A DNA stretch of 64,000 bases from positions 124,001-188,000 of the forward strand of contig NZ_VNJI01000004.1 in the NCBI RefSeq assembly GCF_007786445.1, read 5' to 3'. Under the pieces are notes generated by a model. That model was not told the origin of the DNA and did no database searches. It worked only from the letters and a program-made list of their open reading frames with translations. Made by a program: the position numbers and the translations under genes. Positions 50,919 through 60,574 of the stretch are shown in pieces. This DNA is from Paenibacillus cremeus. Its GTDB lineage: Bacteria; Bacillota; Bacilli; Paenibacillales; NBRC-103111. How positions within the stretch are numbered: position 1 is the stretch's first letter; each line of letters opens with the position of its first letter.

Positions 50919-52499
50919 TTAACTGCCGGTTTTGAACTCAGAAGGGGAAAGACCGCAATATTTTTTAAAGCACACACTAAAATATTGCGGATTGCTGTAG
51001 CCTACCTCTTCGGCGACCTCATAGGTCTTCTTATCCTGCAGTCTAAGCAACGTCATGGCGGCCCGCATCCGGACTTGAAGCAGGAAGTCGCTGAAATTGA
51101 TTTGCTTCTCTTTTTTAAATAAAGCGCTCAAATAAACGGGACTCAAGTGAACCGCATTCGCCACATCGAGCAATGAGAGGCCCTCTTGCCGATAGTTTTC
51201 TTCGATAAAGGCGACGGCTTGAAGGATTGCGCTTTTTCCCTGCTGCTCCCGCTGCCTGTTCACAAGCGATACAAACCGGAGCACGATCTGCCGAATGCGC
51301 TCGAACATCTCCTGAACGGTCTGGATGTTCTGTATATGCTCATAATGCTCGGGGAAAGCTTCCTCAGGCTCTACGGTATCCTGCAACTCTTTGTACAAAT
51401 ACAGAATAATTTCAAGCGCCATAATCCGCATCCGGTGCAGGGAGAAATACGAGCATTTCCTCACGAGCGTCTCCATCGTTTCCACAATGCCAAAGGCCTC
51501 CTGCTGCAGGCCGAGCTTGACTTTGGTTGTCAGCTCCTTCTCCAAGCTGCTCCATTCAATGACGGCGGTATCGGTAGGAAGCCCGGTGTCGCCAACCATG
51601 AGCACCCGGTTCACACCCATAATATGGCGAAATTCGAGAGCCGAGCGTGCCTCCAAATAAGAAGAAGCAATTTCTCTAGGATTGTGGTAGCTATTTCCGA
51701 TCCCGGCCGTGACGGTGGTCTTTAAATATTTCTCAACGTTTGTGCGTATACTTTCCGCAATCCGGTATGTCGTATGCTCTGATTGTGTGCTGATACTCTC
51801 CCGCTCATAACAGATGACCACGGTTTCGTCTTCCAGGGAATCAAATACGATTCCCTCCCCATGCGAGCGGACAATCTCTTCCGCTACGTTATGAATGCAG
51901 TATTTGAGCATCTCTTTGCCGAATCGGTTCTGGTAATCCGGATAGCTGTAATCATCCGCCTTCAGCAGCACCACCCCGTACCTTGCCTTAGGCAGAGACA
52001 GCTCCAGCATTTCGGCACCGGAGACGATCTCTTCCTCTGTTAAATGGCCCTGTATCAGCTTTTCCAAAAAGCGCTGACGGAGCAGCGGCATCCCTTCGAT
52101 CACCTTCTGCTTAATTTCCTGCTCGTATTCGAGCTCTTTCATGGCGAGTAACGCCGTTTCGAGCAATAGCCCATTGTCGATCGGCTTAAGCAAGTAATCG
52201 AATACTTTGAGCTGAAGCGCGCGTTTGGCGAGATCGAATTCGCCGAAGCTGGTCAGCATAATGATTTTCGTTCCCGGAAGCTCTTCTTTTACTTTCTCTG
52301 CGAGCTCAAAGCCGTCCATAAACGGCATGCGAATATCGGTAACGAGAAGATGCGGTTTTTTCTCCAGGGCCAGTTCCAGCCCCTCCTCCCCATTCGCTGC
52401 CGCTCCGATCAGCTCAAACCCCTTCTCCTCCCAAGGAATCGTACGGCTGAGCCCTCTTCGAATGATTCCGTCGTCGTCCACGATGAGTACTTTATACAT
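50919..52499 (-). CDS. Response regulator, YesN type (REC + AraC HTH)
   Basis: 526 residues. An N-terminal receiver domain has the acidic pocket VDDD, phospho-acceptor Asp55 in LLVTDIRMP, and the Lys in LLKPID. A long middle region of the YesN family follows, and the protein ends in an AraC double HTH (SLLDVANAVHLSPVYLSALF … EVGYSNPQYFSVCFKKYCGL). The ATG overlaps the kinase stop by one base (TGATG), with AAGGAGG seven bases upstream: translationally coupled. The GTG one codon earlier is less well spaced. Probable targets are its own operon and the neighbouring giant beta-helix genes, whose promoters share an operator. Confidence 0.93.
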   Translation of the reverse strand: MYKVLIVDDDGIIRRGLSRTIPWEEKGFELIGAAANGEEGLELALEKKPHLLVTDIRMPFMDGFELAEKVKEELPGTKIIMLTSFGEFDLAKRALQLKVFDYLLKPIDNGLLLETALLAMKELEYEQEIKQKVIEGMPLLRQRFLEKLIQGHLTEEEIVSGAEMLELSLPKARYGVVLLKADDYSYPDYQNRFGKEMLKYCIHNVAEEIVRSHGEGIVFDSLEDETVVICYERESISTQSEHTTYRIAESIRTNVEKYLKTTVTAGIGNSYHNPREIASSYLEARSALEFRHIMGVNRVLMVGDTGLPTDTAVIEWSSLEKELTTKVKLGLQQEAFGIVETMETLVRKCSYFSLHRMRIMALEIILYLYKELQDTVEPEEAFPEHYEHIQNIQTVQEMFERIRQIVLRFVSLVNRQREQQGKSAILQAVAFIEENYRQEGLSLLDVANAVHLSPVYLSALFKKEKQINFSDFLLQVRMRAAMTLLRLQDKKTYEVAEEVGYSNPQYFSVCFKKYCGLSPSEFKTGS

Positions 52500-54301
52500 C
52501 ACACAGCCTCCTTATCCGATAGTGAATGGGTCCGGATTCTTACCGTCACTGTAGTGCCTTTGCCATGTTCACTTTCAAAATGCAGCCCGTACCCGCTTCC
52601 GTAGTTCAGCTGAAGCCGTTTATGCACATTCATGATGCCAAAGCCAAGACCTGGGCCTTCCGTGGATCCACCCTTCAGACAGGCGTTAACGGTGCTCAGC
52701 TTCTCGCTCGGCATCCCCGCTCCCGTATCCGCGACCTTAATAACGGCATCCTCCCCGTCCTCGTAACCATAGATACGAATGTGGCCCTTGCCGCGAATTT
52801 CCTTGATGCCGTGGTAAATCGCGTTCTCAATAAGCGGCTGCAGTGTCAGCTTGACAATACTGTACTGCCCGAGCGCTGGGTCCAGATCAATCTCATACGT
52901 GAAATCGTCGCCATACCGCATTTGTTGAATGTATAAATAATGCCGGATATGATCCATTTCCTGCGCGATCTGAATAATTTCATTCCCCTGACTGATGCTG
53001 ATGCGGAAAAATTGCGCTAAGGCTGTAACCATCTCCCCGGCATCCTTCGTTTCCCCCATATCGCAAAGCTGCTTGATCGAATACAACGTGTTGTACAAAA
53101 AATGCGGCTGGATTTGGAATTGAAGCGCGATCATTTCCGCCATCCTTTTCTTCTCCTGCTCCTCCTCCACCTGGACAAGCAGCACCTTGATTCGTTCAAT
53201 CATTTCGCATATTCCCCTGTCGAGGACTCCGATCTCGTGATTCGGCAGCCGGTCGAGCTTAATATCCAAATGGCCCTCCTTAATCCGGTTGACCTTCCTC
53301 GTAAGCTGAATAATGGGCTTCGAAATGAAGTTGGCCAGTACATTGGACAGCAGCGCCGCAACCATGATTAAAATGACCATGACGGTAAAGGTAACGTATT
53401 TGAAGTAGCTAACCTTCTCCAGCAGCTCGCTTTCTGGTACCACCGCGGCCAGCTTCCATTTATTAATGGGGAGCGTGTCATAGATGACCAGCAAGTTTTC
53501 ATCGTGATCACTTTTAATGTATATTTTTCCGGAGGCCTCAGTCGCATGGAGCAGCTTCTTTTGCAGCTCTTCTTCTGGCAGTTCATACTTCGGATCCACA
53601 TGTCTAAACGACATAAACCCGTCTTCGCTGATCAAGCCAAGATAGCCGTTAGGGCTGATAATCGGATTATTCAAAATTTCTTTGAAAAATTTTTCCTTAA
53701 TGTTTAACATGACGATGCCGTTGGCATGCTTCAGGTCTTTACCGTAGAGCTTGTACACACTCACCACCCGCTGTTCATCCTGCTCGCGGTCCCGGTTCGT
53801 AATCGTGTGAAGATTCAGCCATTGATAAACGGATAAGCTTTTTTGGCTCATCTTGTCCTGGTACATGGAGAGCGGAACATCGATTGTCGTCGCCAGGTCG
53901 TTCTTCTTAAATAAGGAAATCTGTCCTGGATGAAAATACATCAGTACGGAATCGATTGTCGGATAGTGGTTGACATATGCCTGATCGAGCAGCTTGTGAA
54001 GCCGGATATGATCCTCAGGCTGCAGCTCGTAGGCTGGTGATTGCGTTGAATTCACAATGGAAGCCAAGTCGGTATCCTTATCAAGCACCGTCAAGTCGGA
54101 TACCACCTCGGTTAGCTTGTCATTTAGAAAGCCCTTGGTTTGCGACACTATATCGAATATGCTGGTGAAGGCATTCTGCTCCAGTTGCTGCGAAGCGAGT
54201 AAATAGGATACCGACTGCGCGGCCAGTACAAAAAGGATAATGATCGGAATGAACAGCTCTAGAATGGTTGATTTTAATGAACGAGAACGCCAGCCGCGCA
54301 T
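52499..54301 (-). CDS. Sensor histidine kinase, YesM type
   Basis: 600 residues from the ATG at 54301, which has AAAGGAGG upstream; the 34 extra in-frame codons above it fall within the promoter region. A first membrane helix (about 15-36), an extracytoplasmic dCache-like sensor (about 37-295), a second helix (about 300-322), a HAMP linker (FISKPIIQLTRKVNRIKEGH), then the His_kinase box with phospho-accepting His in QIQPHFLYNTLYSIKQL and the ATPase motifs IENAIYHG, DTGAGM and GLGFGIMN. This is the YesM group that senses oligosaccharides in Paenibacillus and Bacillus. Partner: the response regulator encoded immediately downstream. Confidence 0.94.
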   Translation of the reverse strand: MRGWRSRSLKSTILELFIPIIILFVLAAQSVSYLLASQQLEQNAFTSIFDIVSQTKGFLNDKLTEVVSDLTVLDKDTDLASIVNSTQSPAYELQPEDHIRLHKLLDQAYVNHYPTIDSVLMYFHPGQISLFKKNDLATTIDVPLSMYQDKMSQKSLSVYQWLNLHTITNRDREQDEQRVVSVYKLYGKDLKHANGIVMLNIKEKFFKEILNNPIISPNGYLGLISEDGFMSFRHVDPKYELPEEELQKKLLHATEASGKIYIKSDHDENLLVIYDTLPINKWKLAAVVPESELLEKVSYFKYVTFTVMVILIMVAALLSNVLANFISKPIIQLTRKVNRIKEGHLDIKLDRLPNHEIGVLDRGICEMIERIKVLLVQVEEEQEKKRMAEMIALQFQIQPHFLYNTLYSIKQLCDMGETKDAGEMVTALAQFFRISISQGNEIIQIAQEMDHIRHYLYIQQMRYGDDFTYEIDLDPALGQYSIVKLTLQPLIENAIYHGIKEIRGKGHIRIYGYEDGEDAVIKVADTGAGMPSEKLSTVNACLKGGSTEGPGLGFGIMNVHKRLQLNYGSGYGLHFESEHGKGTTVTVRIRTHSLSDKEAV

Positions 54302-54355
54302 CCGGGTTCCTCCTTTCGTTTGACGGTAACCGTTGTCATCGTTGTCTACAACTGG

Positions 54356-54420
54356 ATTATAGTGCGATTCTTCCACGAGCAGAATGGAATATCTTAACGA
54401 CATTGTTTGAATTGTTATCA
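54356..54420 (-). promoter_or_regulatory. Promoter with YesN-type operator, copy B
   Basis: Operator block 54387-54420 and -10 TATAAT (54361-54356), with the same 26-bp offset as copy A. The first codon of the kinase lies about 55 bp downstream of the -10. Implies autoregulation of the kinase-regulator operon. Confidence 0.75.
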
Positions 54421-54642
54421 GAAAAAAAATAGGGTAAGCGCTTTACCTCGCTCTTAATCTCATTATAGTGGTGCTGTTGAATTGTGTATAATACATAAAA
54501 CCATATAATATATAGATTTAAGTATATATGTAGAGTGATTCAGCCTAAAATGCGTCTTTCGAAGCAGCCAGGATCAGCTATAGTAGTTCCCGTGACCGGA
54601 CTTCACCGGCTAGAAGATGCGCGCTTCTGGGCGCACCGCTAA
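54421..54642. other. Intergenic stretch upstream of the kinase operon
   Basis: No gene is seen. Apart from the cre-like element it is AT-rich, with several TATAAT-like sequences, including a second CACTATAAT at about 54462-54470 on the minus strand that could be an additional promoter. A weak hairpin lies near 54612-54636. Confidence 0.5.
54433..54447. promoter_or_regulatory. Possible catabolite-responsive element (cre)
   Basis: GGTAAGCGCTTTACC contains the palindromic core AAGCGCTT and is close to the CcpA cre consensus. It sits 13 bp upstream of the operator of the kinase-regulator operon. A cre here would link the locus to preferred-sugar repression. It is the only good match I noticed in the window. 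Confidence 0.5.
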
Positions 54643-54676
54643 TAAAAAAGAAAGGGGCAAAAAATTGCCCCTTTCC
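54643..54676 (-). terminator. Intrinsic terminator after the 1.86-kDa-residue surface protein gene
   Basis: On the minus strand AAAGGGGCAA pairs perfectly with TTGCCCCTTT around a four-T loop and is followed by CTTTTTTATT. It lies five bases after the stop codon at 54681. Confidence 0.95.
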
Positions 54677-54680
54677 ATTG

Positions 54681-57600
54681 TTACCGCTTAAGCTGATTCA
54701 ACAAAGAGTTAATGTCCGGATTCAATTCAAGAACTCTTAGAATAAGAGTTAGTGATTCTGCTTTCGTAGAAGAAGCGTCAGGAGCAAAGGTACTTGCATC
54801 ACGCCCCTGTACTAAACCAGCCTCGAAAGCCGCCTGAATTTGGGCCGCGTTCCAAGAACCGCTAATATCCGTTAATGCTCCACGGCTATCCTTCTTAACT
54901 TCATTTACATTTACTACTCTGCTGATGATCGCGATGATTTCTGCACGAGTAATCGTCTTGTCAGGCTGGAACGTTCCGTCTTCGTACCCATTAATAATAC
55001 CGCGGGAAGCAAGGGCTTTGATAGCTTCGTTAGCCCAGAAACGGCCATCTACGTCAGAAAATACTGATTTGCTTGAAGCAGGTTCTGTGTAAACGTTAAA
55101 TACCTTTGAAATGAGTGTTGCAAATTCAGCACGAGTAATACTAGCATCCGGATGGAAGCTTCCATCTTCATAGCCCGTAACGATACCAAGCTTCACAAAC
55201 AGGTTAACGGTATCTTTACTCCAGTGATTTGCAGTATCAGAGAGATTGTTTGCAGCTGAACTGGCGTTAGCTTGGGTAATTCTATCTTTCAAGAACGAGA
55301 CAACCTGAGTATTATTCACATTATTAGTAAAAATATGTTTTTCTGATGCTTGTTTTCCATCTCCTGTCGTTGCTTTTGGTGCTTGTGTTTCTGTTGCTGT
55401 TGGTTCTGGCGTAACCGGTGCTGGCGAAGAACCGCTTGAACTTGAACTTCCTCCGCCATTACGTATGACATTGACTGAATAGGTTTGAATTGTACCATCC
55501 TGTGCCGTCACAAGCACCATAATCAGGTTGCTTCCTACGTTCAGATCAATACCCTGTGAAATGGAACCCGTAGGTAATGCAACTCCATTTACTTTCATGG
55601 AGGCGTTGGCATCATATACGGCCGCTGTCACATTGACGCTGCTCACATAGTAGGATACGGTTGCCGTGTAGTTCGTCGTTCCGGAAGCAAACGCTGGGCT
55701 CAGCGGAACATTCACCACAGAAAGATTGCTCAGATTCGCGTAGTTGCTCTGACGTGTGACATTGATTGTATATGGTTGTGTTGTACCATCCTGCGCTGTC
55801 ACAAGCACTGTAATCGTGTTGTTTCCTACGTTCAGGGCAATCGCCTGAGAAATCGAACCCGTTGGTAATGCCGTTCCATTCACTTTCATAGTCGCGTTGG
55901 TATCATAAACTGCCGCCGTCACCGTGACGCTGCTTACATTGTTAGCCACGGTTGCCGTGTAGTTCGTCGTTCCGGAGGCAAACGCTGGGCTCAGCGCACC
56001 ATTTGACAGCGAAAGATTGCTCAGACTCGCGTTTTTGTTACCTTGACGTGTGACATTGACTGTATAAACTTTAGAAGTCCCATCCTGCGCCGTTACAAGC
56101 ACTGTAATCAGGTTGCTTCCAACGTTCAGGTTAATCGCCTGAGAATTTGAACCCGAAGGTAAAGTAACCCCATTGACTTTCATGATGGCGTTGACATCAT
56201 AGACAGCCGCCGTTACTGCGGTGCTGCTAACATTGTTCGCGACGGTTGCCGTGTAGTTCGTCGTTCCGGAGGCAAACACTGGACTCAGCGGAACACTCGA
56301 CAACGAAAGACTGCTTAAATTCGCGTTGCTGCTATCCGGAAGGGTGGTTACACCGTATTGAGCTATATTTTTAGAATTGATGCTGCGTATAGCTGTGGAT
56401 TTATTAGCCAAAATATTGATACCTTGTGCGTATACATCGGTTGCATTGATTATTGTAATCGCACTATTCACAATTTTGCTGCCGTACTGCTGAAGTACAT
56501 TGTATTGAGGGTCAATCGTTCCGCTTCCGATTATGGAAGCATCATACATAGCATTTCCAATATTAATGAGCGAAGCAAAAGACAATCCCTTGTCCGTTTG
56601 GATCATCGGGTAACGAGCTGCAATGGCCGCATCTTGTGTCGGATAGCTGCTAAAATCAAAATTAGTGAAAGCTTTTAAAACAGCTCCAGCATCCAATTGC
56701 AGGGTTACATTATTTTTTAAGAACAACGCACCTGTAACAAAGGTTCCAGCCAGAATCTGAACGATACCGTTTGCAGGAGCAGCATTGATAGCATTTTGGA
56801 TAGCTTGTGTATTGTCTGCCGCAGCTGTAGATGCACCATAATTAAGAATATTAACGGTTGCTGCTGTAAATTTAGTGTTAGCAAGAGCATATTTTGATAA
56901 TGGAGACTCAACGCCGTTTCTTACGGTTGTAACAAACACGCTGTACGCCGTTTTTGCAGCTAATCCTTTCAATTGGACACTGTTTGTGTTTGTTGAAACA
57001 GGTGCGACAGCTTTTAAAGCATAAACAGAATAGCTGCTATTCGCTCCATCCTGCAATATATAATTGGTTACTGCCTTTGTGTAGCTATTTCCGTCAGTCA
57101 GCTTTCGATAATATACATTGTAAGTATCTCCAGCTTGATAGTCTGCAGGCTTATCCCATACCAGATCAATCGTTGTTGCTGTTCTTGCAGCCGTCGGCTG
57201 ATAAACATTAATTGGAGGCAATGGCTTAGAAGTATCCATTTGCATCAAGAAATTTTTTGTTTCGGTTCCGCTTGAAATACCATCGTTGCCAATAGCATAA
57301 GTTGTTAAAGTGTATTGTCCGTTAACGATCTTGGATAATGCCAGGTCAGTTAATGTAACAACATAGTTTCCGTTAGCCGACAAGATAGCTTCAACACTTT
57401 GCTTGCTTGCAGAAACACCTGAATTAGTCAGGTACATTCCGTTCGGATCTTGGATGGTTACGTAAACACCTGCCAATTGTTTGCCTTGAGCCGGAGCTGC
57501 CATGACTTCAATGTTCTTTAAATCGTTGGGGCTGTTCAGTACACGTCTTTTGATATAGACCTGCATAAACTTATCGTCCATACGCGATGGTATATTACTT

Positions 57601-60272
57601 AGGTTGGAAACTGGCGAGACGATGGTTGCAGAAGGAGCCTGATCAGAATATACTACTACATTGCCTGTTGTTCTTGGGTCAATTGGGCTGTATGCCGGCA
57701 TTTGATTGGCAAAATTCGCAGAACCCCAATAGAAATGATCAACCTTTGCAATTAGATTTGTAGAATGGATAAAGTCTCCGTCAGTGAATAACGCTTGATT
57801 TTCATCATACCCTGCTGTTTCGTATGCAGAACTATTTTCAAACTTCATGTTTTTAATGGTCAAATTTTTTAATGTTTTGCTTAAATTGTTCAAATTGGTC
57901 AAATTACTGTAATCGTTATTATTAATTTTACTATCTGATATTGAAGAACCACGCAACAAATAGGAAGCTCCGTTAAACCCATGCGTTTGACCTGCATAAT
58001 TAAAGTTTGTTACTACATTGTCCATGATATTGATATCATGCATATTGTTTCCGCTTCGGTTAAACCAAGGCACCAACTTTGTTGCTTTGGGATCTCCACC
58101 TTGGTTTGGTGTTCCGGATTTCCCGCCCGTCGTTGTAGCAAAGGTGTTATAGTTGGCATCACGGGTGTTTCCATAGCCTCCGCCTTGAATGGCAAACGTT
58201 TGGGTATTGTATTTATATCCCCTTGGATCGGTTTGAATTTCAAACAATTCAAAAGGCCTGTCATAAATATTGCCAATAAAATTAACGTTATATACCTCTG
58301 CATCGTCCTTAGGCGTGATGGATATAGCAACCAGCGCGTCAAGGCAATCGTTATTCTTGAACGTAATATCGTGAATACTAACATTATTGGACTCTGTACC
58401 AATTCTTGTGGGTGTATTGGCTTCAGCAATAAGAACACTGTTCTGGGCTGTTACATAAGCCGTTGGCCCAGCATACAATTGATAAGTTCTGTTAAGATAT
58501 TGATCCGGGACATTGTATGGCGTTAAGTTGGGGTCTTGTACTCTTGAATTATCATCGCCTATTGTAGTGTAAAGCCGTCCTCCACTGTTTGCAGTTCCTT
58601 TCATAACGAATCCGTCATCTGAACCATAGTAATAAGCTTTGTCGATTAATACATTCGTGCTGCTGTCAATATCAAAACCGTCTGTACTGTTCATAGGCCA
58701 TTCATCTGTAATTTTAACGCCTGTAATATTGAGCTTATCCACTCTAAGAGGATGAACGGTCCAAGCCGGTGAATTTCTTAAATATACGTCGTTAACCGTA
58801 ATGTTGGTACTATCTTGGATGCGTAAAGTCTCAATGGGCTTGCCATCGTCTTGCGGACCGTTATAGCCTGCAGCGTTACCTGCCCCATGATCAAATCTTG
58901 CCGTAAAACCATTGGCATTGATCGTTCCGTGGCCGAACAACTTTACATTATTGGCTTTACTAATATAAATTTGACGGCTATAGCTCATCACTTCGCCATA
59001 GTCGGTTCCCCACTCAAAATATCTGTCAGTAGGACTTGTAATGGATGATGCAGGCAATTTATCCGGCGGATAATCCGCTCGATCGCCTGTTCCTAAGATC
59101 AGAGCTCCGTTATCCAAATAGACGGATGTATTATTGGTTGGTAAAACGAGTGCTCCTGATAAATAAACACCGTTTGGTACATAAAGTGTTTTTCCGACAA
59201 AGCTTGGATTAGCAAAAATGGCATTTAACTTATCCGTAACCTTGGTTGCACCTGTCTGGTCAATTGTTGGGTCGATGTTCATGATGTTAATCACTTGATT
59301 TCCGTCAACAACAGGCTTATTGGTTTCCAAATCTTCAATAAACAGATGGAAGTAAGCATATTTCTTTAAGTTATACTTAGGGTCTGAATTTGCAGGCAAA
59401 GTGTTATTTAAGGGTACATTCGTTGTTACGTTAATAACTACGTTTCTTGCCAATTCCGTATGAGCAGAATTATCCACATCAAAGGTTAACGTGTTTCCTG
59501 AGTACGTAACGTTTTTGACAATCCTTTCCGGTCTAACTAAAGCACTGGTAATTGTATCATTTGTTGTGATAACAACATGAGCCTGCGAATTTGCAGGAGT
59601 GGCTACACGAGCAACATGATATTTCGCAGAGTTTGGTCCGGTGTCGTAATCGCCTTCATTGTGACGAGTATAGCTATCATTGTTGCCTTCAACAAATACG
59701 GAAGTCCCGTTCACTGTTAAATCGGTATAGTCTTTACTTGGTTGAGCAAATGCGCTTAACGGATAAATTTCCATAGATCCTGTTTTTAAAGACGGTACGT
59801 TTAAGCTAATATTAGATGTAATGTCCGCAGATGAATTAGCATCTTTCATGGTGAAACCCGAGTCATCATAACCAACAGCATGCACGGTATAATTTCCAGC
59901 TTCCATTGTCATAGAAACGGCTCGCGGTATGTCAAGCGAAGCTCTGTAGGTTGCTGAAAACACTGCACTTAAATCAGATATTTTTGTAAAGCTCTCGTCG
60001 GGCAAAACAAACAATCCACTTTGAGCATCATAATATTTACCGTTTGGTCCTTTTAAAGAAACCGCAATTCCTTGAACTGCCGATAATTCACTGTTTTTAT
60101 CTACATCAATCATAATGCTGAATAAGCTTCTTGTTATATATGCACTTGAGTTTACAACTTTCATAGGACTGCCGCCAGCTGCAAAAACATTAAAGCTAAA
60201 ACACTGAATTATCATTGTAAGCGTAAACACTATGGCAAATAGCTTTCTACACTTTTTCAAGATTGAATCCAT
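54681..60272 (-). CDS. Giant surface protein with two beta-helix regions, cadherin-like repeats and SLH anchor
   Basis: About 1860 residues. The signal peptide runs to …FNVFAA. A beta-rich region (about 35-330) precedes a GH28/GH49-like right-handed beta-helix (about 330-720) with NSTDGFDID and GSDDGFVMK as candidate acidic motifs. An Fn3 domain (about 1050-1160) leads into a second GH28-like start (VNILNYGASTAAADNTQAIQ) that stops after ~190 residues, before its catalytic part. Three ~97-residue cadherin-like repeats, a Ser/Pro/Thr linker and three C-terminal SLH domains follow. Start: AAGGAG abuts the ATG at 60272, so the TTG at 60260 (LKKCRKLF…), 12 bases away, may be the real start. Expressed from a promoter with the shared operator. 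Confidence 0.85.
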   Translation of the reverse strand: MDSILKKCRKLFAIVFTLTMIIQCFSFNVFAAGGSPMKVVNSSAYITRSLFSIMIDVDKNSELSAVQGIAVSLKGPNGKYYDAQSGLFVLPDESFTKISDLSAVFSATYRASLDIPRAVSMTMEAGNYTVHAVGYDDSGFTMKDANSSADITSNISLNVPSLKTGSMEIYPLSAFAQPSKDYTDLTVNGTSVFVEGNNDSYTRHNEGDYDTGPNSAKYHVARVATPANSQAHVVITTNDTITSALVRPERIVKNVTYSGNTLTFDVDNSAHTELARNVVINVTTNVPLNNTLPANSDPKYNLKKYAYFHLFIEDLETNKPVVDGNQVINIMNIDPTIDQTGATKVTDKLNAIFANPSFVGKTLYVPNGVYLSGALVLPTNNTSVYLDNGALILGTGDRADYPPDKLPASSITSPTDRYFEWGTDYGEVMSYSRQIYISKANNVKLFGHGTINANGFTARFDHGAGNAAGYNGPQDDGKPIETLRIQDSTNITVNDVYLRNSPAWTVHPLRVDKLNITGVKITDEWPMNSTDGFDIDSSTNVLIDKAYYYGSDDGFVMKGTANSGGRLYTTIGDDNSRVQDPNLTPYNVPDQYLNRTYQLYAGPTAYVTAQNSVLIAEANTPTRIGTESNNVSIHDITFKNNDCLDALVAISITPKDDAEVYNVNFIGNIYDRPFELFEIQTDPRGYKYNTQTFAIQGGGYGNTRDANYNTFATTTGGKSGTPNQGGDPKATKLVPWFNRSGNNMHDINIMDNVVTNFNYAGQTHGFNGASYLLRGSSISDSKINNNDYSNLTNLNNLSKTLKNLTIKNMKFENSSAYETAGYDENQALFTDGDFIHSTNLIAKVDHFYWGSANFANQMPAYSPIDPRTTGNVVVYSDQAPSATIVSPVSNLSNIPSRMDDKFMQVYIKRRVLNSPNDLKNIEVMAAPAQGKQLAGVYVTIQDPNGMYLTNSGVSASKQSVEAILSANGNYVVTLTDLALSKIVNGQYTLTTYAIGNDGISSGTETKNFLMQMDTSKPLPPINVYQPTAARTATTIDLVWDKPADYQAGDTYNVYYRKLTDGNSYTKAVTNYILQDGANSSYSVYALKAVAPVSTNTNSVQLKGLAAKTAYSVFVTTVRNGVESPLSKYALANTKFTAATVNILNYGASTAAADNTQAIQNAINAAPANGIVQILAGTFVTGALFLKNNVTLQLDAGAVLKAFTNFDFSSYPTQDAAIAARYPMIQTDKGLSFASLINIGNAMYDASIIGSGTIDPQYNVLQQYGSKIVNSAITIINATDVYAQGINILANKSTAIRSINSKNIAQYGVTTLPDSSNANLSSLSLSSVPLSPVFASGTTNYTATVANNVSSTAVTAAVYDVNAIMKVNGVTLPSGSNSQAINLNVGSNLITVLVTAQDGTSKVYTVNVTRQGNKNASLSNLSLSNGALSPAFASGTTNYTATVANNVSSVTVTAAVYDTNATMKVNGTALPTGSISQAIALNVGNNTITVLVTAQDGTTQPYTINVTRQSNYANLSNLSVVNVPLSPAFASGTTNYTATVSYYVSSVNVTAAVYDANASMKVNGVALPTGSISQGIDLNVGSNLIMVLVTAQDGTIQTYSVNVIRNGGGSSSSSGSSPAPVTPEPTATETQAPKATTGDGKQASEKHIFTNNVNNTQVVSFLKDRITQANASSAANNLSDTANHWSKDTVNLFVKLGIVTGYEDGSFHPDASITRAEFATLISKVFNVYTEPASSKSVFSDVDGRFWANEAIKALASRGIINGYEDGTFQPDKTITRAEIIAIISRVVNVNEVKKDSRGALTDISGSWNAAQIQAAFEAGLVQGRDASTFAPDASSTKAESLTLILRVLELNPDINSLLNQLKR
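55456..56329 (-). repeat. Three tandem ~291-294-bp repeats encoding cadherin-like domains
   Basis: The segment GTTCGTCGTT recurs at 55671, 55962 and 56256, giving periods of 291 and 294 bp. Each unit encodes a ~97-residue domain with the frame LSPxFASGTTNYTATV and ITVLVTAQDGT, the cadherin-like beta-sandwich type. Near-identical DNA suggests recent duplication and makes the region prone to copy-number change or misassembly. Confidence 0.9.
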
Positions 60273-60403
60273 CTCCTTCTAAATCATTTATTGAAAGACA
60301 GATGACTAGCTATCCGAAATACATCTCCTAAAGTTCAACTTATGTCCACTCCTTTCTTTAGGATGAATACCCAGAAATGTACATCTAGTCTTTCTTATCT
60401 TTC

Positions 60404-60458
60404 TATATATCACAGTGAAAACAAGGTCTGAATAAAGGCTGTTAACATGTTCGTTTGA
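60404..60458 (-). promoter_or_regulatory. Promoter with diverged YesN-type operator, copy C
   Basis: On the minus strand TCAAAC (60458-60453) and GTTAA (60446-60442) have the same 11-bp offset as in copies A and B, and the extended -10 TGATATATA (TATATA 60409-60404) starts 49 bp from TCAAAC, exactly as there. The remaining bases differ, so this is the informative third site. It serves the surface-protein gene downstream; the 60273-60502 gap holds only this control region. Confidence 0.6.
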
Positions 60459-60502
60459 CTTTTTAATATTTCCATAATTGGGGACTAAAGAAGTATTCTC
60501 CA

Positions 60503-60540
60503 CAAAAAAACAGGGCCTGCGACAGTTGTCGCCGACCCCG
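60503..60540 (-). terminator. Intrinsic terminator after the GH28 gene
   Basis: On the minus strand GGGTC-GGCGACA pairs with TGTCGC-AGGCCC with one mismatch, followed by TGTTTTTTT. It separates the GH28 gene from the next promoter. Confidence 0.9.
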
Positions 60541-60574
60541 GAAGTACTGGTTTTAGCTGCTTGGCCGTGCTGCA

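Noticed and set aside
55456-56329. Three ~290-bp direct repeats considered as an insertion sequence or integrated element
   Set aside because: They lie in frame inside one long gene and each encodes a complete cadherin-like domain.
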